Source: an uncultured Alphaproteobacteria bacterium
GTDB taxonomy: Bacteria > Pseudomonadota > Alphaproteobacteria > RF32 > CAG-239
Direction of reading: 5' to 3'
DNA length: 29,246 nt
NCBI GenBank assembly: GCA_944391355.1
Contig: CALXTG010000014.1
Location: forward strand, 1 to 29,246
Position 1 is the first letter of the stretch. Every line of letters begins with the position of its first letter. Shown one piece after another: positions 15,940-23,539 of the stretch. Under the pieces are notes generated by a model. That model made no database searches. It worked only from the letters and a program-made list of their open reading frames with translations, and had not been told where the DNA came from. A program made the position numbers and the translations under genes.

Positions 15940-17484
15940 CAAGTTGCCAAAGTATATTTTCTTCCCGACTGGAAAGATAAGGGAATGTTTTGGGATGGGG
16001 CAGATGAAAAACCCTGTACCGAAGCCTGTCCGCAAAAGACGGACTATGATTGTAAATACGGGACCGAAAGCTATGTCAACGGCTGCGGGTTAACCTGTTC
16101 GCGCTGCGTTGAATGTTCCGGCTGCGATGAACAAGGCTATACTTTAAGCGAATGTCCAACCGGCGGGGTTTGTCTGAATGACTGTTGTAACAAACTTTAT
16201 AAACTCACAGATTGCAACAGCGGTTATATTTTGGAAAACATGGCTTGTCGGGTGGAAAACTGTACGGAGAATGCCTCTTTATGCGACAGTGCCACCGAGA
16301 AATGCGTCAACGGCCAATGTGTTGAAAAGGACTGCACGGAATATCCGGATAAATGCGGAAGTAATCAAGTTTGTGTTAATGGAGAGTGTATTGCCAAAGA
16401 CTGCAACAATACGCCCTCACTCTGTACCGCTACCGAGAAATGCCAATTGCAGAACGGGGTTTATAAATGTGTCTGCAGCCCGACTTGCAGCGATGAAAGC
16501 GACTGTTCTAACGGTACCGAAACTATTGCCAACGGCTGCGGCGGTACCTGCACCGTTTGCGCCGCATGTAAACCGACTTGCAGAGACGTGTCTGAGCGGG
16601 ATTGTCTGTTTCGGGATCGATATGATAAAATTGATGACGGCTGTTACGGTTCCTGCAATATTTGCGGCAAAAATAATGACGGTTATGATGGGACGGCAAT
16701 TATTTTTACCTTCAGCCCCGATGCCGATAACGTTGAACTGACACTGCCAACTTATTCGTTATCCTGGGAGAGCCCTTCCTATACGGTTGACTGGGGAGAC
16801 GGAACCATTGACAGAGATATAACCGCCGACAAACCTAAGCATACTTATGCGATAGCCGGAAATTACGATGTCAAAATCACCGGAAGAGTGATTTCTCTTG
16901 TGAGTTTTCCTAAAACCTTTGTCCGCTATGATTATAATTTGCAGCAGGTAAATTTGGTTACTTTCATAACCGAAATAAAACGGCTGGATCTCAGTACCGT
17001 AAGGGCTTTATCCCAAACCTTTGACGGCGGAAAAAACATCCGCGGCAGTATTCCGCCCCTGCCGGCAGATTTGCGCGAGGGTTATCGAGCTTTTTGGGAA
17101 TGTTCTCAATTAAGCGGAAATCTTCCTAAACTCCCCGAAGGTTTCCAAAATGCCATGCAGATGTTTGCCGGCTGCAGCGGATTGACAGGAACCATTCCCG
17201 AGATGCCTGAAAGTCTGGCTGACGGGAGCGGAATGTTCCGCGGCTGCAGCGGCTTAACCGGCAATATACCACGGTTACCCAACAGACTAACTGACGTCAG
17301 CTATATGTTTGAAGATTGCCGCGGATTAAGCGGAGTCACTCCGGTTAACGGCCAATATCCTTATCAATATTTGCAAAATTTTGAGGATTACCGCGGCTAT
17401 ATTAATGCGGTAACCGGCTGTTCTGATACGGTGCTCAGCAAGTTTCCCGAATCTTGGGGCGGAAGCTGCAGAAACTGTCAGTAA
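15835..17484 (+). CDS. Cys-rich / PKD / BspA-like repeat surface protein, complete
   Basis: 549 aa. The start at 15835 is chosen because GAGGGG lies upstream and it opens directly into a signal peptide (MKKLFLILFSLFWSF, cleavage likely after SSA, residue 20); the frame continues to 15733 without support. Residues ~45-275 are Cys-rich, with modules CxxxC...NGCGGTCxVC (CSPTCSDESDC and others) and EGF-like short loops (CVNGQCVEKDC). A PKD-like domain lies at ~282-350 (VDWGDG, HTYAIAGNYDVKI). DUF285/BspA-like repeats fill ~384-500 (MFxGCSGLTGxIPxxP). The tail GVTPVNGQYPYQYL ends with SWGGSCRNCQ. It is paralogous to the proteins at both window ends. Expected to be exported and disulfide-bonded; surface adhesion is inferred. 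A T7 run (15845-15851) sits in the signal-peptide codons. Confidence 0.85.
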   Translation: MKKLFLILFSLFWSFSASSAPLSFDIHTSNEPKSMQVAKVYFLPDWKDKGMFWDGADEKPCTEACPQKTDYDCKYGTESYVNGCGLTCSRCVECSGCDEQGYTLSECPTGGVCLNDCCNKLYKLTDCNSGYILENMACRVENCTENASLCDSATEKCVNGQCVEKDCTEYPDKCGSNQVCVNGECIAKDCNNTPSLCTATEKCQLQNGVYKCVCSPTCSDESDCSNGTETIANGCGGTCTVCAACKPTCRDVSERDCLFRDRYDKIDDGCYGSCNICGKNNDGYDGTAIIFTFSPDADNVELTLPTYSLSWESPSYTVDWGDGTIDRDITADKPKHTYAIAGNYDVKITGRVISLVSFPKTFVRYDYNLQQVNLVTFITEIKRLDLSTVRALSQTFDGGKNIRGSIPPLPADLREGYRAFWECSQLSGNLPKLPEGFQNAMQMFAGCSGLTGTIPEMPESLADGSGMFRGCSGLTGNIPRLPNRLTDVSYMFEDCRGLSGVTPVNGQYPYQYLQNFEDYRGYINAVTGCSDTVLSKFPESWGGSCRNCQ

Positions 17485-17571
17485 TAAACAAATGCAATAT
17501 TAGTGATAAAGTCACAAATAAGTGTGTCCTTACCTTTGAGAATAACCGAAAGATGTTTTTGCATTTTCTGT

Positions 17572-17599
17572 TTGATATTAAATGCAAATTGTATATATT
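17572..17599 (+). promoter_or_regulatory. Sigma-70-type promoter for uvrA
   Basis: TTGATA (17572-17577), a 16-bp spacer and TATATT (17594-17599), 26 bp before the ATG at 17626. No LexA box of the alphaproteobacterial GTTC-N7-GTTC form was seen in 17485-17625. Confidence 0.5.
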
Positions 17600-17625
17600 A
17601 GGTGAGGTTTAAAAGGACAAAGGAC

Positions 17626-20448
17626 ATGGCTGAAAATACATCTATCGAAATTAAAGGCGCTCGCGAACATAACCTTAAAAATGTAGACATTAATATTCCC
17701 AAAAACAAACTGACGGTCATTACCGGCCTGTCGGGTTCGGGAAAATCCTCTCTGGCATTTGATACTATCTACGCCGAGGGGCAGCGCCGCTATGTCGAAA
17801 GCCTGTCTTCTTATGCCCGCCAGTTTTTGGATTTGATGAAAAAACCCGATGTCGACTCGATTGAGGGATTATCGCCGGCGATTTCGATTGAACAAAAAAC
17901 CACTTCGCATAATCCGCGCTCGACAGTCGGTACGGTTACAGAAATTTATGACTATATGCGTTTACTGTGGGCAAGGGCAGGAACCCCCTATTCTCCGGCA
18001 ACCGGGCTGCCAATCGAATCACAGACGGTTTCGCAGATGGTTGATAAAATCGCCGCCCAGCCGGCCGGAAGCAAACTCATGCTGCTGGCGCCGATTGCCC
18101 GCGGGAAAAAAGGCGAATATAAAAAAGAAATTGAAACCCTGCAAAAACAAGGTTACCAACGTGTCAAAATCGACGGAACGGTTTATGATATTGAGGAAGT
18201 GCCGGCTTTAAACAAAAACCAGAAACATGATATTGAAGTCGTTATTGACCGTCTGGTGATTAAGGACGGTATTACCGAGCGTTTGGCCCAGTCGGTGGAA
18301 ACCGCCCTCAAACTCGGCGACGGACTGGTTTATACCGAAAACGCCGAAACCCAGGAGCGAGCTGTTTATTCTTCTAAATTTGCCTGCCCGGTTTCCGGTT
18401 TTACGATTGAAGAAATCGAACCGCGGCTGTTTTCGTTTAACAATCCTTACGGTGCCTGTCCGCATTGCGACGGTATCGGCGCCAAACTTTATATGGATCC
18501 GGATTTAATCGTTCCCAATCATCACTTGTCGCTTAATAAAGGCGCCATTGCGCCGTGGAATACGACTCACTCGTCTTTTTATCATCAGACTTTGGCTTCG
18601 CTGGCCGAATTTTTGAATATTTCGCTGAATACGCCGTGGGGCGAACTGCCGGAAAAAGCCCGCAATATTATTCTTTACGGTTCAGGAAACGTCTGCGTGC
18701 CGATGGTTTATTCGCGGTTTATGACTGACAAGCCGTTTGAAGGGGTTATTCCCAATATGGAACGCCGTTTTCTGGAAACGGATTCCGCCTGGGTCAGAGA
18801 AGAATTTTCCCGCTACCAGTCGGCAGCGCCCTGCGAGTTTTGCGGCGGCAAACGTCTGAAACCCGAGGCCCTGGCGGTTAAAGTCAACGGCTTGGATATT
18901 ATGGAAGCTTCGGAAATGTCGATTAAAAAAGCCCGCGACTGGTTTGCCGGCGTCGAAGCGGCGCTGACGCCGAAAAAACAGGAAATTGCCCATAAAATCG
19001 TCAAGGAAATTGTTGAACGCCTGACTTTTCTTAACAATGTCGGACTGGAATATCTATCCTTAAACCGCCAGTCGGGCACTTTATCGGGCGGCGAAGCTCA
19101 GCGGATTCGCCTGGCCTCGCAGATAGGCTCGGGACTGACCGGAGTTCTCTACGTTTTGGACGAACCCTCAATCGGTTTGCACCAGCGCGACAATGACCGG
19201 CTGCTGGAAACGCTGACCCGGCTGCGCGATATCGGCAATACCGTTATTGTCGTTGAACATGATGAAGACGCAATCCGCGCCGCCGATTATCTGGTCGATA
19301 TGGGCCCCGAAGCCGGACAAAACGGCGGCCATGTCGTTGCCGCCGGCACCGTTGCCGAAGTTTTGCAGAATCCCGACAGCCTGACCGCGCAATATCTCAA
19401 CGGCAGCAGAGAAATAGCCGTTCCGGCGCAAAGGCGCAAAGGCAACGGCAAATTTGTCGGCATCAAAGGCGCCAGAACCAATAATCTGAAAAACGTCGAA
19501 GTTAAAATTCCGCTCGGCACCCTCACCTGCGTTACCGGGGTTTCCGGCGGCGGAAAATCATCGCTGATTATTGAAACGCTCTGTAAAGCCTTAAACAAAG
19601 AATTGAACGACAGCCGCGAAGCCGCCGGAATTTATGACAAGCTTATCGGCGCGGAAAATATTGATAAAATCATTAATATCGACCAATCGCCGATCGGACG
19701 CACCCCGCGTTCCAATCCGGCGACTTATACCGGCTTGTTTACTTATATCCGCGATTGGTTTGCCGGGCTGCCGGAAGCCAAAGCGCGCGGCTATACGGCC
19801 GGCCGTTTCTCATTCAACGTCGCCGGCGGCCGCTGCGAGGCCTGTAAGGGGGACGGCGTTACCAAAATTGAAATGCATTTTCTCCCCGACGTTTATGTCG
19901 AATGCGATGTCTGCAAAGGCAAACGTTTTAACCGCGAAACGCTGGAAGTCAAATATAAGGACAAATCCATCGCCGATGTGCTGGATATGACCGTTGACGA
20001 AGCTTACGGATTTTTTGAGGCGATCCCGTCAATTAAAAACCGTTTGGAACTGCTGCGCAAAGTCGGGTTGGGCTATATTAAGCTCGGCCAGCAGGCCACG
20101 ACCCTTTCCGGCGGCGAAGCCCAACGCGTCAAACTTTCCAAAGAACTGTCCAAACGGGCAACCGGGAAAACCCTGTATATCCTTGACGAGCCGACGACCG
20201 GGCTGCATTTCGAAGATATCAACAAACTGCTGAAAGTTTTGCATACGCTGGTTGATCAGGGAAATTCGATTATTGTTATCGAACATAATCTCGATGTTAT
20301 CAAAACCGCCGATTATATTATCGACCTCGGCCCCGAAGGCGGCGACGGCGGCGGCGAAATTATTGCCAAAGGCACGCCCGAAGCAGTGGTTAAAACACCG
20401 GGAAGCTATACGGCCAAATATCTGAAAGATTACTTGCCCAAGAAATAA
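17626..20448 (+). CDS. uvrA: Excinuclease ABC subunit A
   Basis: 940 aa from the chosen ATG at 17626 (AAAGGAC just upstream), the same length as E. coli UvrA; an upstream GTG at 17602 would add 8 residues without benefit. It is the damage-sensing ABC ATPase dimer of nucleotide excision repair, loading UvrB. Visible are Walker A1 GLSGSGKSS (about 34-42), signature LSGGEAQRIRLASQIGSGL, Walker B YVLDEPSIGLHQRD, Walker A2 GVSGGGKSS (about 640), second signature LSGGEAQRVKLSKEL and ILDEPTTGLHFEDI. Zinc-binding Cys pairs are CPHCDGIG, CEFCGGKR, CEACKGDG and CDVCKGKR. Only 3 bp separate its stop from that of the convergent gene, and no terminator is visible there. Confidence 0.98.
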   Translation: MAENTSIEIKGAREHNLKNVDINIPKNKLTVITGLSGSGKSSLAFDTIYAEGQRRYVESLSSYARQFLDLMKKPDVDSIEGLSPAISIEQKTTSHNPRSTVGTVTEIYDYMRLLWARAGTPYSPATGLPIESQTVSQMVDKIAAQPAGSKLMLLAPIARGKKGEYKKEIETLQKQGYQRVKIDGTVYDIEEVPALNKNQKHDIEVVIDRLVIKDGITERLAQSVETALKLGDGLVYTENAETQERAVYSSKFACPVSGFTIEEIEPRLFSFNNPYGACPHCDGIGAKLYMDPDLIVPNHHLSLNKGAIAPWNTTHSSFYHQTLASLAEFLNISLNTPWGELPEKARNIILYGSGNVCVPMVYSRFMTDKPFEGVIPNMERRFLETDSAWVREEFSRYQSAAPCEFCGGKRLKPEALAVKVNGLDIMEASEMSIKKARDWFAGVEAALTPKKQEIAHKIVKEIVERLTFLNNVGLEYLSLNRQSGTLSGGEAQRIRLASQIGSGLTGVLYVLDEPSIGLHQRDNDRLLETLTRLRDIGNTVIVVEHDEDAIRAADYLVDMGPEAGQNGGHVVAAGTVAEVLQNPDSLTAQYLNGSREIAVPAQRRKGNGKFVGIKGARTNNLKNVEVKIPLGTLTCVTGVSGGGKSSLIIETLCKALNKELNDSREAAGIYDKLIGAENIDKIINIDQSPIGRTPRSNPATYTGLFTYIRDWFAGLPEAKARGYTAGRFSFNVAGGRCEACKGDGVTKIEMHFLPDVYVECDVCKGKRFNRETLEVKYKDKSIADVLDMTVDEAYGFFEAIPSIKNRLELLRKVGLGYIKLGQQATTLSGGEAQRVKLSKELSKRATGKTLYILDEPTTGLHFEDINKLLKVLHTLVDQGNSIIVIEHNLDVIKTADYIIDLGPEGGDGGGEIIAKGTPEAVVKTPGSYTAKYLKDYLPKK

Positions 20449-20451
20449 AAA

Positions 20452-20808
20452 TCAGCGGTCAAACTCAGGAAAACAGCGACTGTTAAGGCTTGGCGCGAAC
20501 GTCGGTTTCCGGATTAAATCAAAGTCTTTCAGAATAGCGTTCACGGCTCCGTAAAAACTGCATTTCCGGCATTTTTTATTGAGATAATTGGCAATAATAT
20601 CGGCTTTATCCTGATTTTCCTGCCGGCGGTTACTGATTGCCTGTTCACGGGCGCGGTTTTTATCCAGCGGCTGTCCGTTTTCGTCTGCAGTTCCGTACAA
20701 GGCGCAGACGTCACGCTTAAGCAGATTTTTTTTGACGGTATATTGATTGTCGAATTTATCGCCTCCGATATCCTGGCCGATAATCAGTTTTTTATAAAGT
20801 TCGGCGGC
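20452..20808 (-). pseudogene. Same-frame 3' continuation of the amber-interrupted gene
   Basis: After the TAG at 20809-20811 the same frame stays open for 118 more codons and ends in TGA at 20452, 3 bp from the uvrA stop. The translation looks protein-like: AAELYKKLIIGQDIGGDKF, a CRKC pair, NAILKDFDLI, and FAPSLNSRCFPEFDR at the end. A TTG-initiated 82-aa piece (20452-20700) could be called on its own, but no RBS supports it. The lack of decay (no further stop or frameshift) argues for a recent nonsense mutation or for read-through. Confidence 0.6.
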
Positions 20809-21879
20809 CTAAACATCTTGAACGGCCTGCCGCTCAAGCGGATCTTCCTTACGGTTATTATAGACCCAAAGATTCAGCGCCTTAATTTCATCAGCTTGTT
20901 TTTTATCAAATACATCAACCAAATCGGCGCCGAGACGGTTGACATGAGCATCGACCGAACGGGACGTCCAAGGCTGGCTCTGCAGTTCTTTGGCCAGATC
21001 TTTGACTTCATCGCGGGTAAAAGAATTTTTGCGAACCACTGCCACCATCATATTATTAAACTTCATCGCGCCGAGACGGCTGATGTTTTTCATATCCCTT
21101 GCCTGATACAGGCGTTTGGCATAGATACGAGCGACATTTCTGACATAATCCTTTTGAATGGTATCAGGTTCGGCGACAACCTGTTCAAATAAATTGCCCT
21201 CCACCGCTTTCGGATGAGTTTGGGCTTTTTTCCGCATAAATTCGTAAAGAGAACTGAAATGTATATATTTGTCATCAAGCGCCGATTTTTCGGCAACGGC
21301 CAACAGAAGATCGACATTTCTGTTAAAAGCCGGAATTTCCATATCGGGATTTTGTTTGAAAAGGCCGGCAATATAGGCAAAAGCCTTAGGAGCATATAAT
21401 GCGGCATCATCTCCTTTCATCTGCTCGCTGATAAGCGCCTGATAGTTTTCGGGCGCATATACGACTTTGCTCTTTTTAACTGCGGGAACCACGTCATTGT
21501 CTGTTTTGCGGGACAAATAGGCTTCCAGTTTTTCGCCGGGATTAACCCCGAACTTTTTCATTTTATTGAGCGCCGTGCATTTCGTGCCGATATCAAGCCG
21601 GAAAAAACGGATATTATTATTGAGCAGATTGCGGCAGAAGCGAGCCCGGGCAGGATTGCGGCCGGTATTGCGGATAAGAGAATTAACCAGACGCCAGAGC
21701 ACCTTTTTGCTGAACTGAGCCGCCGCTTCGACCGGAATATCTTTCTTGAGAATATCAAGCTGTGACTGAAGCAGAGTTTCGACATTGTCTTCATTATATC
21801 CGTAAGGATAATGGCTTATGTCCTGTTCAAAGCGGGAAATCAGCTGGGCAATATTGGTCTGGGGGGCCGCCATCGGCAT
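20809..21879 (-). CDS. Uncharacterised helical protein ending at an in-frame amber codon (356 aa to the stop)
   Basis: Not recognised. The protein is largely alpha-helical, basic and soluble; no signal peptide, membrane segment or catalytic motif is visible. Leu/Ala/Lys-rich helices run through the whole length. Two starts are possible: the ATG at 21879 sits 1 nt from GGAG, whereas the ATG at 21873 (MAAPQTN) has GGAG at an ideal 7 nt, so 21873 is more likely. The frame ends at TAG (20809-20811) after ERQAVQDV, but continues in the same frame for 118 codons. The full product would be about 473-475 residues. TAG is a genuine stop elsewhere here (acrA-like and flagellin genes), so general UAG recoding is unlikely. 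The gene lies between uvrA (convergent) and the FadL-type gene (upstream, with a terminator between). Confidence 0.72.
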   Translation of the reverse strand: MPMAAPQTNIAQLISRFEQDISHYPYGYNEDNVETLLQSQLDILKKDIPVEAAAQFSKKVLWRLVNSLIRNTGRNPARARFCRNLLNNNIRFFRLDIGTKCTALNKMKKFGVNPGEKLEAYLSRKTDNDVVPAVKKSKVVYAPENYQALISEQMKGDDAALYAPKAFAYIAGLFKQNPDMEIPAFNRNVDLLLAVAEKSALDDKYIHFSSLYEFMRKKAQTHPKAVEGNLFEQVVAEPDTIQKDYVRNVARIYAKRLYQARDMKNISRLGAMKFNNMMVAVVRKNSFTRDEVKDLAKELQSQPWTSRSVDAHVNRLGADLVDVFDKKQADEIKALNLWVYNNRKEDPLERQAVQDV

Positions 21880-21935
21880 TCTCCGGATTTGTGTCTATAT
21901 TTTGTCATCATACACAGAATAAAATTTTATGCAAG

Positions 21936-21962
21936 AAAAAAGGAGCCCGAAAGCTCCCTTCT
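21936..21962 (-). terminator. Rho-independent terminator for the FadL-type gene
   Basis: On the minus strand, GGAGC-TTTCGG-GCTCC followed by TTTTTTCTTGC, 20-45 bp downstream of the stop at 21983. The stem is short, but the T-run is good. It separates this gene from the amber-interrupted gene. Confidence 0.65.
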
Positions 21963-21982
21963 TCATTTTCTGCGTTTCAAAC

Positions 21983-23221
21983 TCAGAAATTATAGTTAAC
22001 CGAAAAACCGAACAAATGGATATTTCCTTTGTAGCGGGCGTGTAAATCGCCGCGGGCGGGATCGTTTTTCAGCTCAACTTTGGACTTTTCGGCGCGGATA
22101 TACGTATAACCGGCGTTAAATGTCCAGTTGTCATCATATTTGTATTCAACACCGCCGGAATACCAGATACGGTCTGAATCCGGAATACGGGGGGTGCGGG
22201 TATGAATGCTGACCGGGGTCTGGTCGAAAGCAAAACCGACTTTCAATTTCCATTGATCATCAACTTTATAGCTGGCGCCGATTGAATAAAACCAAACGTC
22301 TTTCCAGTTTTCTTCGGTAATATTGCGCAGACCGTGCGCTCCCTGAATATCCAAATCTTCAAAAGAAGACCAGTAAGTTTTCTGAACTTCGGCCATAACC
22401 GCCCATTTTTCATTAATGTCATGGTAAGCACCGAAAGTTAACAAAGCCGGGGTCGTTAATCTGGCGCTGATGTCCTGATCACGCATGGTGGTGGCAATGT
22501 TGCCGGTGGGAATATAGCGGTCAAACTGGATTTTGCCTTTAAGTTTGTGCTTAACTTCACTGCGGTAAGAAACGCCGAAGCGGGTTGCCGGCGAATATTC
22601 GTATAAAGCACCGAGAACATAACCCAGGTCGGTTGTATCGCCTTTGAGTTTGGCATGATTCAAATAAGGCGTGCCGGCAGAATTTTTAAGTTCGGCGGTC
22701 ACATACTGAATGTTAAGACCGGCACCGAAGCTCAAATGCTCATTGGCACGGTAGGCAGCCATCGGCATCAGGTCATAGGTTCTTAAATGAGATAAGGTAC
22801 CATGATTGGCTCCCGACCAATATTTGCTGTAATCGGTCACTAACCCGAAAGGAGAGTTCAAATTCAAACCGACGGTAACCTGATCGTTTAACTGGTGAGA
22901 TACGGCGAATGAAGGCAATACGGCCTTGTCGACAACATTGTCCATTTCCCGGTCAAAACCGAACGGGCTTTTGCCCTCATAGCCTTTGACATTACCGACG
23001 ATGGCGGTGGCGCCCAAAGTAGCTTTGGTTCCGGTCTGTTTGATAATGGCAGCGGGGTTGTAAAAAGAGTAAGAAACGTCTTCAGCTCCGGCGGTTGCAC
23101 CGGCAAAAGCATTGCCCATTGCGGCAACAGACTGTTCTCTCAATAAAAATCCGGAAGCACTGGCATCAGAGCAGCAAAGAATGGTTCCAATGGCAGTTAA
23201 AGTTAAAAGTCTTTTCATCAT
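21983..23221 (-). CDS. fadL: Outer-membrane fatty-acid porin, FadL/OmpP1/TodX family
   Basis: About 412 aa from the Met at 23221 (MMKRLLTL); a longer frame opens at 23326, but its first 35 residues run through a repeat-rich promoter region. A signal peptide ends at about SDASA, followed by SGFLLREQSVAAMGNAFAGA and DVSYSFYNPAAI, the plug-region signature of FadL proteins. The rest alternates beta strands of a 14-stranded barrel and ends in Phe (VNYNF), as outer-membrane proteins do. It lets long-chain fatty acids or other hydrophobic molecules cross the outer membrane. It is divergent from the Aas-like gene, which suggests fatty-acid scavenging. No clear Shine-Dalgarno is seen. Substrate range is inferred. 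Confidence 0.9.
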   Translation of the reverse strand: MMKRLLTLTAIGTILCCSDASASGFLLREQSVAAMGNAFAGATAGAEDVSYSFYNPAAIIKQTGTKATLGATAIVGNVKGYEGKSPFGFDREMDNVVDKAVLPSFAVSHQLNDQVTVGLNLNSPFGLVTDYSKYWSGANHGTLSHLRTYDLMPMAAYRANEHLSFGAGLNIQYVTAELKNSAGTPYLNHAKLKGDTTDLGYVLGALYEYSPATRFGVSYRSEVKHKLKGKIQFDRYIPTGNIATTMRDQDISARLTTPALLTFGAYHDINEKWAVMAEVQKTYWSSFEDLDIQGAHGLRNITEENWKDVWFYSIGASYKVDDQWKLKVGFAFDQTPVSIHTRTPRIPDSDRIWYSGGVEYKYDDNWTFNAGYTYIRAEKSKVELKNDPARGDLHARYKGNIHLFGFSVNYNF

Positions 23222-23248
23222 AAACACTTTTTGTAGTTGATCCAAGTT

Positions 23249-23336
23249 GTAACATATTGTAACAAAGCGCCGGAGATAACTGTAATAATCCGTAACATTC
23301 ATCAGCGGTTTGTAATATTCGGTCATAATATGTTAC
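23249..23336. promoter_or_regulatory. Array of GTAAY(A/T) repeats in the fadL / Aas-like intergenic region
   Basis: Copies GTAACAT (23249), GTAACA (23259), GTAATAA (23282), GTAACAT (23292) and GTAATAT (23312) lie on the plus strand, and ATGTTAC (23330-23336) is inverted. Steps of 10, 23, 10 and 20 bp keep most of them on one face of the helix. This looks like a multi-site operator for a fatty-acid or envelope regulator. The remaining ~200 bp to 23539 shows no gene and no convincing promoter hexamers. Confidence 0.4.
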
Positions 23337-23539
23337 TGTCAGTGTATAGACAATTTTCACTTAAAAAGCAATCGTTTTATTTATCCACCTCTGGAAAAAC
23401 AAACAAAAATATATTCGATTCAATAGGTTAAGCATACATCCCAAAGCATTACCTGATATACAGCCTTTTTTAACTTTACAAAATATGCGGTTTCGGTTTA
23501 CATAATAAGCTATATTTATGAACTACGCGGAGATATATT

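Noticed and set aside
17485..17625. LexA/SOS box upstream of uvrA
   Set aside because: No GTTC-N7-GTTC or CTGT-N8-ACAG pattern was found by eye.
20452..20700. Independent 82-aa gene next to uvrA
   Set aside because: It has no ATG or RBS, and it is in the same frame as the upstream gene beyond the amber codon, so it is better read as that gene's 3' end.
20809..20811. UAG recoded as a sense codon throughout the genome
   Set aside because: The acrA-like gene ends in TAG, followed after six codons by the RBS-preceded start of the pump gene, and the flagellin ends in TAG at its conserved C-terminus, so TAG terminates here.
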